A stretch of 64,000 nucleotides of DNA, from positions 31,130 to 95,129 of the forward strand of contig JAIOQZ010000029.1 of NCBI GenBank assembly GCA_021108395.1, in the 5' to 3' direction. Below, piece by piece: positions 50,221 through 60,100 of the stretch. The notes below the pieces were generated by a model that saw only the letters and a program-made list of their open reading frames with translations, made no database searches and was not told the DNA's origin. This DNA comes from Candidatus Cloacimonadota bacterium (GTDB lineage: Bacteria > Cloacimonadota > Cloacimonadia > Cloacimonadales > JAIOQZ01). The stretch's first letter is position 1; each line of letters begins with the position of its first letter. A program made the position numbers and the translations under genes.

Positions 50221-53200
50221 ATGAACTATTCCACCAACGGGGTTCTGCCCCAATGCTGTCACAGGTTACTGGCCGGCTACCGCAACGCCGCAGATATTCC
50301 CCTGCCTCTCACCCACACGCAACAGGCAGGCATTCTGTTCCTCGATCTGAGCCATTTCACCGCATTCACCGAGGCTGCCAGCCGCGAGGGACGCTATGGC
50401 GTGGAGCTTGTCACCGGCCTGCTCGACGCCTACTTCGAGACTGTGGTGCAGGCGGTGCACCGGCAGGGCGGCTCGATGCTCAAGTATGGCGGCGACTCGA
50501 CGCTCTCCATCTTCCCCGGCAGCTATGATGTGGCAATGCCGCGCCTGCTGGCCTGCCGGGCCGAAATCCTGGAGCGCACCGGTGAGGGGTTCTGCGCCAG
50601 TGAGCAGCATAAGCCTGTGCAACTGCACGGCTCGGCGGGATTCGGCGACGTGAGCCTGCACATCACCGGCGACCCCAGCCTGCATCTCGACTACTATGCC
50701 AGCGGAGAGGCGTTGGCGCGTGTGTTTTCACTCGGTGATGCAGCACATGCCGGCGAAATTCTCCTGCTTGACGGCCTGGATGAAGCCGTTCCCGCTACTG
50801 ACGACGCCCAGCTTGAACATGTCGATTGCGGCCTGGCGGAGTCCTTCCTGCCAGAGACTGTGCGGCGCAAGCTGAACACACTCGAGTTCCGCGCCGAGCT
50901 GCGCAACACCGCCGTTTGTTTCCTACAGCTCGCGTCAAGCGACGGCGATGGCGACATCGCGCCAGACATATATCACCAGGCGATGACCGCCATGCAGCGC
51001 CTGGTTTATGAGATGGGCGGCACCATCAACAAGATAGATTTTACCGACAAAGGCTACATGGTCATCCTCACCTTTGGCGTACCGTTTTTGCACTTCGACG
51101 ACATCGAGCGCGCCTTCACCTGCGCCTACCGGCTACAGCAACTCGACCTTTCGGGCGTGCGCCTGCGGGCGGGCGTTACCTACAGCAACATTTTCGCCGG
51201 GCTGCTGGGCACGCCGCAGCGTTTCGAGTATGGCATCATCGGTAACGCAGTGAACACCGCCGCTCGCCTCATGGCGGCCTCGGACTGGGGCGGCGTCACC
51301 TTCAGCCGAGAAATCATGCCGCGCATCGCAGCCCGCTTCGAGAGTGAGCTTGTCCGCCGAGTGAAGGTGAAGGGCATTTCGGAGCCGGTGGAGCTGCACC
51401 GCCTGGTGCGCGAACTGCCGGAATGCTGGTCGGCCTACCGCAGCCAGCACGGGAACACACGAATGCTGGGTCGTGGCGAGTTGGCCGCCGAGCTACGCAC
51501 TGCGCTCGATTCGGGGCGCCATGTGCTGCTGCAAGGCGATGCCGGTGCCGGCAAATCACTGCTGCTGTACCATTTACTACAGCCATTCCTGGACAACCAG
51601 TCGAAAATACACCTGGTGGCGCTTGATGAGTTCGACGCCAGGCGGCCACTGGGACTGGTCTCGCTCCTGCTTCATCGGCAGTTGGGCGTGGCGCCGTTGC
51701 CGGGCGGGCTTGACGACCTGACAGCCTGGTGTTCGCGTGAGGATGTGCCAGCCGATATTTCTTTGCTGCGGCGAGTGCTGCTGGGGGCATCGACAGACCC
51801 CGATGAAAGCCGCACCGCACTGGGCATGCTGGCTGACATCGTCGTCCGTGCCTGCTCCGAAGTGGCCGTGCTGGCCGTTGACAACGCGCAGTGGCTCGAT
51901 ACGCTTTCACGACGAGTGATCGAGGCGATGCTGCCGCGGCTTCAGGGCAAGCGGCCCGTCTGCCTGCTGGCGTCGCGTCCGGTGAGCTGGCTGAGCGACT
52001 GGAACTCGCTGCCATTGCGCACCGAGACGCTCGCGCCTTTCGGCCCCGCCCTCACCGGCGAGTTGGTGCGAACGCGCCTGCCTCACGTCACCGATGACGC
52101 TATCCAGGCGCTGCATCGCATCACCGGCGGCAACCCGATGTTCGTGATGGAGATGACGAAAAGCATTTGCGAGAACGTTGACACCGAGCGCATCATCCTC
52201 AACGCTGCCGAGCTGCACATTCTCGTGCGTCGCGGTGTCATCCCCGAATCGATGGAAAACCTGCTTCTGGCGCACTATGAGAACCTCGATGACGACGCCC
52301 AGCACATGTTGCGCGTCGCCTCCATCATCGGTCGCGCCTTCTCGGTGGAGACGCTGCGCGTGGTTGGCCACAGAGAGCTGGGCCGCGAGGTTATGGACGT
52401 GCTTGCCTCCCTCGAATCGACGGCGCTCATCAACGGGCAGAACATCAACCCCGAAATCGAGTATATCTTTAGCAACAATCTCATGCGGGAGGCCATCTAC
52501 CGCACAGTGCTGCGGGGTGAGAAGCGCAACCTGCACAACCGCATCGCCGCCTGGTATGAGCAAAGAACCGAAGGCGATAAGCGGGACTGGTGCGAGGTCG
52601 TGGCCAACCATTATATCCTGGCGGAAAATCACCCCGGTACGCGGGAGTGGGCCTGGCTCACCGGCGAGAAGAACCGCTGTATGGGCGACACAAACAACAG
52701 CCTGTTCTACTACCGCGCCGCGCAAAAGGCTGGCGCAACAGAGCCGATGCTCTTGCTGCGCACCGCCCAGGCGCTTCAGTTGCTGGGCGAAGTAGCCGAA
52801 GCCGACACCATCCTTCGCCAGTTTGACGACCAGGAACCACTGTCCGGCGAGCCCAGCGACCTGCTGCGCTTTCTGCTGGTAAAAGCCAACGCTATCCGCT
52901 CCAATTACACAGTGCAAAAAGCGCTCATCGAGTCCTGGGGCACCCCCTGCGAGTTGCCCTGGTACCGCAATATCATGCACATCTATTACCTCGAGGCCTT
53001 GCTGGCGCTGGGTAAAATCGAGGACTTCGAGTCCAACGCGGGCGAGTTCCTGGCGTTGCTCGAAGCGGCTGAGGACACCGAGTTCATTGGCCGGTTGTCG
53101 TCGGTCATGGGCTTGTGCTATCAGAACCAGGCGCGCTATAACGAGGCTGCGCTGTGGTTTAATCGGAAGCTCGAAGCCGCCGTGGCCACCGGCGATCGCA

Positions 53201-53982
53201 TTGGCGTTCACGGCGCGCTGGGGTCGCTGGGGGTTGTCGCCTCACGCCTGGGCGACAAAAAAGCGGCTGCCGAATGGTACCGCAAAGCGCTGGACGAGGC
53301 CGAGCGCATCGGCGACAAAGACGGCTGCGGCAGAACGCTGATGGACATGGCTATTCTTGAACGCAACGCCGGGCACAACGAGAAGGCGCGTGAGACATAC
53401 CGCCGCTGCCTCGACATCGCCCGACAGGTAGGCAACCGCACGCAGGAGCAGACGGTGCTCTACAATATCGGTGAATCGTTGTACTACGACGAGCGCATCG
53501 ACGAGGCGAAAGAGTATTTCTTCAAGGCGCTGGCCATTGCCGAAAAAACGGGAGACCAGGTCGGCGTCAGTTTTTGCTATGATGCTCTTGGAGATGCCTT
53601 CTTCACCCTCGAAAACTACGAGCGAGCACTTGAATTCTACACCCGCAATGTCCCGCTGCAAACGAAGCTCGGTGACCGCGAAGGCCTGGCGCATACATAT
53701 GGCAACCTCGGCAATATCGCCAAAATGGCCGGAGATTGGGATGCCGCCATCGAGCGCTACAGCACCCAGCAGAAGATGCTGGCCGAGGTGGGCGACCGCG
53801 ACGGGGAAGGCCGCGCCTGGTTCAACTGGGCGATGATTCACGTAGAAAAGAAGCAGGACAACCAGGCGGTCGAGCCGTTGCAGAAGGCCATCGACTGCTT
53901 CCGCGCCTGTGAGGCGCAACAGCTCGTGGCCATCGCCGAGGATCAGATGCGCCAACTCAAAGAGCGGCTCGGAGAGAAGTAA
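50221..53982 (+). CDS. Tandem class III nucleotide cyclase-AAA ATPase-TPR protein
   Basis: This 1253-aa soluble protein has two cyclase homology domains. The first (about 35-190) has metal-binding LFLDLSHFTAFTE and MLKYGGDSTLSIFP. The second (about 225-400) is degenerate at the first Asp (VCFLQLASSDG) but keeps INKIDFTDKGYMVILTFG and GIIGNAVNTAARL. An NTPase with Walker A GDAGAGKS near residue 439 and long TPR-like helical repeats (about 820-1245) follow. This is the layout of mammalian soluble adenylyl cyclase and related bacterial proteins. It probably makes cAMP or a similar signal; the trigger is unknown. Confidence 0.9.
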   Translation: MNYSTNGVLPQCCHRLLAGYRNAADIPLPLTHTQQAGILFLDLSHFTAFTEAASREGRYGVELVTGLLDAYFETVVQAVHRQGGSMLKYGGDSTLSIFPGSYDVAMPRLLACRAEILERTGEGFCASEQHKPVQLHGSAGFGDVSLHITGDPSLHLDYYASGEALARVFSLGDAAHAGEILLLDGLDEAVPATDDAQLEHVDCGLAESFLPETVRRKLNTLEFRAELRNTAVCFLQLASSDGDGDIAPDIYHQAMTAMQRLVYEMGGTINKIDFTDKGYMVILTFGVPFLHFDDIERAFTCAYRLQQLDLSGVRLRAGVTYSNIFAGLLGTPQRFEYGIIGNAVNTAARLMAASDWGGVTFSREIMPRIAARFESELVRRVKVKGISEPVELHRLVRELPECWSAYRSQHGNTRMLGRGELAAELRTALDSGRHVLLQGDAGAGKSLLLYHLLQPFLDNQSKIHLVALDEFDARRPLGLVSLLLHRQLGVAPLPGGLDDLTAWCSREDVPADISLLRRVLLGASTDPDESRTALGMLADIVVRACSEVAVLAVDNAQWLDTLSRRVIEAMLPRLQGKRPVCLLASRPVSWLSDWNSLPLRTETLAPFGPALTGELVRTRLPHVTDDAIQALHRITGGNPMFVMEMTKSICENVDTERIILNAAELHILVRRGVIPESMENLLLAHYENLDDDAQHMLRVASIIGRAFSVETLRVVGHRELGREVMDVLASLESTALINGQNINPEIEYIFSNNLMREAIYRTVLRGEKRNLHNRIAAWYEQRTEGDKRDWCEVVANHYILAENHPGTREWAWLTGEKNRCMGDTNNSLFYYRAAQKAGATEPMLLLRTAQALQLLGEVAEADTILRQFDDQEPLSGEPSDLLRFLLVKANAIRSNYTVQKALIESWGTPCELPWYRNIMHIYYLEALLALGKIEDFESNAGEFLALLEAAEDTEFIGRLSSVMGLCYQNQARYNEAALWFNRKLEAAVATGDRIGVHGALGSLGVVASRLGDKKAAAEWYRKALDEAERIGDKDGCGRTLMDMAILERNAGHNEKARETYRRCLDIARQVGNRTQEQTVLYNIGESLYYDERIDEAKEYFFKALAIAEKTGDQVGVSFCYDALGDAFFTLENYERALEFYTRNVPLQTKLGDREGLAHTYGNLGNIAKMAGDWDAAIERYSTQQKMLAEVGDRDGEGRAWFNWAMIHVEKKQDNQAVEPLQKAIDCFRACEAQQLVAIAEDQMRQLKERLGEK

Positions 53983-54027
53983 CCGACAACATGACAGATA
54001 TTGTTCGTGACGTGACAGCGAAGCCCT

Positions 54028-54152
54028 CACCCCCCTGTCAAGGGGGGCAGCCGCGAAGCGGCAGGGGGGTATCGTCTTGTCTTCTCTTGAATCCTCTGCT
54101 CTTCATACCCCCTGACCCGCGGACGTGTTTTCCCCCCTTGACAGGGGGGTGT
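54028..54152. repeat. Inverted pair of CCCCCCTGTCAAGGGGGG repeat units
   Basis: Unit a (54028-54071) contains CCCCCCTGTCAAGGGGGG, a GCCGCGAAGCGGC stem and GGGGGGTAT. Unit b (54103-54152) is its inverse (CATACCCCCTGACC ... CCCCCCTTGACAGGGGGG). A pair of the same type is nested in the element at 29203-29335. The arrangement recalls BIME/REP elements. It lies in the gap between two converging genes. Confidence 0.8.
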
Positions 54153-54158
54153 AAGAAA

Positions 54159-54182
54159 AAGCCCGAGCGCTCGCTCGGGCTT
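54159..54182. terminator. Bidirectional terminator between the cyclase gene and the giant surface protein gene
   Basis: AAGCCCGAGCG and CGCTCGGGCTT form a stem of about 10 bp. The A-run before and TTGATTATT after let it act on both strands. It lies 177 bp after one stop and 17 bp before the other. Confidence 0.8.
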
Positions 54183-54198
54183 GATTATTACGCCTGGC

Positions 54199-57100
54199 CT
54201 ATTGCCGGGCGTCTTGTTTCATCTCACTTTGTTTGAACCAGCGCACACCATCAACCTCGAAACGAAGACCCGCATGGTCGGTGAGGAATCCGTCCAGATC
54301 ATCCCGTGAACCGGAGTAGGCCAGCAGGAAGTAGAAGTACTTGTCCTCCTGGGCGATGATTCCCGTATGAACGTAGGCGGGTATAGCATCGGGCGTGAAA
54401 TCGAGGAACTGGAAGACGTCGTTCGCGTCGGTGGCTGCGAAGATGATGTAGTAATCGACGATGACGGGGACGCCAGGCACAGTGTGAGTTACCGGATCCC
54501 AGCTCAGGTGGATGTCGTCGCCCTGCCGCTGCACCAGGAAGTTCTGCGGCGGCTGCAACTGGTGTTCCTGGTAAACGCAGTAGTGGTAATAATATACCGT
54601 ATCCACAACCGCCGCGCTTGTCACCCTCATAAAGACGTCATAGGTGCCGGCTGTGTCGAACATATACTGCGGTTCGGCCTCGAAGGAGTCCATGATACCG
54701 TCGTTGTCGAAGTCCCACTCGTAGGCGCTGATTGCCGCGGGATGGCCAATTGACAGGTTGGTGAACTGCACCGGATCGCCAATGGTGGCGAACCGCGGGT
54801 TGACCTCGAAATCGGCCATGTGGGGATAGCGGAATGCGCCGATGTCAGGCTCATTGCCCTCGGGGTCCCATGTACCGTTGGGGTCGCCCGCGTCGATGCA
54901 GGGACTGTACACTGTCAGGTTGAAGTCGCCCTGGCCTGAATCCTCGAAGCTGGGATCTTCATTGAGGTTGCTCTCGTCACCCCAGTTGGCCTGGATGTAG
55001 CTGATGTCGTTGTAGAAGGCGTCCATTGTCGAGCCGTTGAGTTCTATGGGGTTAACGAGCGGCGGGTTGTGCCAGATGATGGTCTGGCGCATCTCCACGT
55101 TCGAGGTGTCGGCGCGAACGCCTGTGTCGTAGTTGTGAACGGTGTTACTGCCCAGGTTGCCATCGGGCACGTGATGCAAGACTATGGCAGGCCCCTGCAC
55201 ACGGTTCGGCGGATACTGGGCGTCGAGATAGAACACGTTGCCGTTGATGTCAACCTGTGCGCTGCCCAGCACATCGAGGCCACTGTCGCAGTTGAGGAAC
55301 GTATTGCCCAGCACAGAGGCGACGCCGTTGCCCAGCGCAGCGCCTGTGGCGAATCCCTCTACATGGCTGTCGATGATGGTCGGTTGCAGGCCGTCGCCCA
55401 GGTCGATGCCGGTTCCATCGAGGCGCACCGCGTCATACGGGTTACTGGCAAACACGTTTTGCAAGGCGACTGGCCAGGGCGCGCCGGTGTTGTTGATAAG
55501 CTGATAGCCCAGGGGGTAGCTCAGGACGGTATCTGCATCCAGCGACACGTTGGGAACGTCCACGAGTACGATGCCGGCCATGGGTTGGCGGGTGGCGCTG
55601 CCGCTGTTGCGAACGCGGATGTTGGTGAGCGTGGGAGTGGTGCGGCGAGCAACGCCATCGCCAGTGTAATGCAGGCCATAGTCGAAGTCGATGATTTCCA
55701 GGCTTTCGAGTGTCGCATCGACGCTGCCCAGAATCTGGACGCCGGTATTGTCTGGCCGGGTGGCGCTGCCGCTGTTGCGAACGCGGATGTTGGTGAGCGT
55801 GGGCGTGCTAAGGGTGCGTCCGGTTGTTTCTATCTGAATGCCAACCGGATACCCGGCAACAGAGTCGCCCGCCACATGTATCTCGCTCACATCGATAAGC
55901 AACACGCCGATGGCGGCTTCGCGGGTGGCGCTGCCGCTGTTGCGAACGCGGATGTTGGTGAGCGTGGGTGTGGTGCGCGCTCCGCCGGCGAAGTCGCTGT
56001 AGTGGATTCCATACATATAGTCATCAATCTCGATGCCATCCGCCGTCACAGCCACACCGCCTTCGAAGCGTATGCCATAGGTGTCGGTGCGGGTGGCGCT
56101 GCCGCTGTTGCGTACGCGGATGTTGGTGAGCGTGGGCGTACTGAGGTCGCGCATGGCGTAGTTGGACAGCAGAATGCCGGTGGCGAAGCTGTCCACCCAG
56201 GCGTCTTCGAGCGCCAGATTCACCGTTCCCACTACGGCGATGCCGATGCTGTCAACGCGGGTGGCGCTGCCGCTGTTGCGCACGCGGATGTTGGTGAGCG
56301 TGGGGGTGCTGCGCGTCAGGCCGCTGCCGGTGTCCTCGATAATGATGCCGGCGGGATAGCCCTCGACCAGTAGTGAATCGATATCGCAGGACACGGCGCC
56401 GAGCATTACAAGCCCAATGCCGTCCTCACGGGTGAAGGTGGTGTCTGCGGAGATGCTGACGTTGGTCAGTTCGGGCAACATGCTTTCTGTTGCGAGGCTG
56501 TCTGCGACAATCTCGATGCCAGCCGAATAACCACCGACTTCGATGTCGGAGATGTCAGCGTTCACGCGGCCATGCAGCTTGATGCCCACATCGTCGGTGC
56601 GGGTGGCGCTGCCGCTGTTGCGTACACGGATGTTGGTGATCGTGGGTGTGCTGGTGTTGCGGAAGCCCTCGGTCGTCTCTACCGCGATGCCAGTGGTGTA
56701 GAACAGAATCGAGTCACCTGTAATGACTATGTTCTCGACATCCTTGAGGTAGATGCCGACGTCGTCCGTGCGAGTGGCGCTGCCGCTGTTGCGCACGCGA
56801 ATGTTGGTGAGCGTGGGCGTGGAGCGTGTGCCGCCGACAAAGGTGTCAACACTGATGCCGTAGGTATAGCCTTCAATCAACAACGTGTGGAAGTGGGCAA
56901 CGGCATTCTGCATCAGGATGCCCGTGTCGTCCGTCTGCACACAGGTTTCAGTGTTTGTTATGCTGATGTTATTGAATATTGGTTCTTCGACAACTGATTC
57001 GCCGATGTTTTGCAGGTGAATGCCGTATTCGTAGCCATCCATCTGCATGTTATCGAACTGCGGCACAGCGCCAGTATGCGCAAAAACACCCCAACCATAG

Positions 57101-60100
57101 GGCGGCCTGGTGAAATCATCGGTAATCTCCAGATTGACGGCGTCGAACACCGGCGAGCAATCTTCGATCTCCAGCGCGGGCACTGCGCCGCTTATAGTGA
57201 ACGACTGCATGTCGCAGCCGGTGGCTGTGGGAGTGTAATAGATACCTCCCCACACATCGAACGCTTCGGCCACAAACTGGCCGCTGGTGGTTATCAGCGT
57301 GCCCTCTACGTCGAGCCGCGCCCCAGGCAGGAAGGTGAACTGCGCGCCATTGATGATGAGCGTATCGCCCACCGGTACATAGGCCTGGCCTTCGACGGTG
57401 TACGGTCCGCCCGCATCTGTGTAGGTGCCGGTAATCTCGGATCCTGGTGGGAACACCGAGCCGTTCACTGTCACCAGCCCAGCCGATACGAAGGTGTCGC
57501 TTTCGACCCCGTCGGACACGGTGAGGGCTACGTCATAGACGCCCTCGTCGTAGTAGGTGTATGTCGGATCGACCGATGTCGCGTATGTGGAATCGATAGA
57601 CCCGTCGTTGTCGAAGTCCCACATCCATTCGGTGATGGTGGTGCCGCTGGCGGAGGAGTCGTCATAGAACTGAACCGTGAGCGGCGCTGTGCCGCTGGTG
57701 TTCGTGGCGGTGAAGTCGGCATTCAATTCCAGTTCGGCGGTGGAGAATGCCCAGATGCCGCCATAGAGGCTGTCCTCGAAATCGGTCGCTTCCACCGACC
57801 ACGTATAACTCGCCTCTGGATCGAGATCTGCGACATAACTGTACAGCGTGTCGCCGCCCGTCGGCACAACCCACTCGTGGTCAACAACCTCTGTGCCGCC
57901 ATCGTCCCAAACGGTTATATAATACCACCACTGTCGCGAACCGTCACCCCGCCACTCGAACGTCACGCTCTGGGGTACGTCTGTGGCGTCGCGTTCCGGC
58001 TGCGGATAGCAGGGCGCATACTGGTCATAGGTATCCGGTACCGCGAACACGTCCCACATGATAATCGCCAGTTCCGGGATGTGAACCTCGTATGCTTCCT
58101 TCGAGACGGGGTTGTCGGTGAAGCGCAGGGTGTCGTAGTCGCCCAGACCGGCGTTCTGTGTCAACGGCCAGATGTCGGAGACGTTGTTGTCGCAGAATGA
58201 GAGGTAATTGAGGTCGCCCAGTCCGATCAGCGCCTCTATGCGGTCGATGTCGTTGCCGTCGAGAGCGAGGTGGTTGATATTTGTTATCCCTTCAAGCGCC
58301 GAGATGTCTTCGATCTGGTTGTCGCTCAGGTCGAGGTGTGAAAGATCGTTCAGCGCAGACAGTGGCGCGAGGTCGCTCACATGGTTACTCTGTAGGTAAA
58401 GAAAGCCCATGTAGGGAACGCCGGACAACGGCGTAAGGTCTGAGATGATGTTGTTGGCTGCATAGAGCTTGTCAAACCAGATGTGTCCGGAAATCGGCTG
58501 GAGGTCGCTGACGTTGTTGTCCTCGATTTCGAGAATCTCCAGGTGGTCCAAGCTGGATGCAAAGGCGATATCTGCCAGGCCGCAGTCGTTCAGGCGCAAC
58601 ACCTCCACGTCCTCGAAGTTGTTTATCAAGGATGGGTCGGCGATGGTATTGCCTGAGAGGTTGACAATGCTGATTTCACTGAAGCCGCTCAACGGGGAAA
58701 TATCGACGATGAGATTGTCGTCCAGCCTCAATTCGCTGAGGCCGGAGAGGTTGGCCAGTGGCGCAAGATCGCTTATCTGGTTGCCCTGCAACTCGAGGAC
58801 ATCACAGTTGACGAGATATTCGGCGCCGCTAAGCTCGTCAATGGTAAGCGAGCCGGCATACAGGTTGACGATGGAAGCCATCTCGGCAACTGATGGATCG
58901 TGAGTGGCAGATTCCGGCGGAAGATAGCCAAGCTCCTCGTTGATGGCGATGCGGAAGTTATCGTCGGGAATGTACACGCGCACATCGATGTAATCGACTC
59001 TTGTCAGAGTATCGGCCTGTGGCCCATCGTACACGATGAGTTGCACGCTGTAGAGACCGGGTTCGGGATACTCATGGGTGGGGTGCTGGTCTGTGCTGGT
59101 TTCTCCGTCGCCGAAGTCCCAGGCCCAGTCGGTGATGTCACCGCTCGATAGGTCGGTGAAAGAAATTTCGTACGGCGCCAGGCCGATGGTGTCGCCGGCG
59201 GCGACGAAGTCGGCCACGAGCGGGTCGCCTGGCTCCACATGCAGACGGTAGTAACCAATCCTGGGGTTACGGGTATGTCCATCGAAGATATGAATGAGGT
59301 AGTCGCCCGCCTCTCCGGTCTGCACGGTGAACTGGATGAACGGCTGCATGTCGCCGCCGCTGTTATCGTCAGTGTAGATAAAACTATAGGGATCGATGTC
59401 GCCGAAAGGCGGCCCTGCTGTTGAGGGTCCGCTGATGCCCATGAAGGGATCGATGTCGCCGCCATTGTAGCGTTCAGTCCACACATCTACTGTCTCACCT
59501 TCGACCAGAGACACGTAGAACCAGTCTTCCTCGCCTTGCGGATAGAGAATGTGTTCGGCTGAGTACGGGAGTGGGAGCGGGATTTGCTGGGCATTCTCAG
59601 GCAGATCGCTCCAGTCCGCCGCTCCCTCGGGAACCAGCGCGAAGTCAAGCGCTGTGTCGCCCGATATATTGACCGAATTGACGGTCTGCATCTGGTATTC
59701 CATGTATTTTTCGCAAGATATTTCCCAGTCTGACGCGGAAGGCAGAGATATGCTGTAGGTGCCGTCGGGGTCCGAGTGGGTGAATTGAGTGCCCAGGCTG
59801 CTGTTACTGCTGCTGAAACAGGAAATCTCAGCGTTGTCGATGGGCGCGTCGTTCAGCAGGTCGGTAACCACTCCGCTGAGCACGGGCAGCAGTGTCATCT
59901 CAAAATCGACCGTATAGGAACCGGCTGGGAGGGGGATCCCGGAATATTGGTGGTTCTCATAGTAGCCATCGGCGTATGAGGAGCCGTTGTAGTCGCCGAC
60001 GGGAACCAGCAAGCTGTAGTCACCATTTACGTCGCTAACTGCGCGCCAGTCGTTGAAATACACCTCGGCATTCGGGATGGGACCGTACGGACTGACGTCC

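Noticed and set aside
55069..56373. 434-codon plus-strand frame with repeated AGGAAAVANADVGERG
   Set aside because: It is the reverse of the TPTLTNIRVRNSGSATR repeats in the giant surface protein; the minus frame continues for 2154 codons with signal peptide and known domains.
55589..56825. Regularly spaced 50-bp repeats that could suggest a CRISPR array
   Set aside because: The spacers are about 115 bp, the repeats are in frame with a large coding gene, and no cas genes are present.
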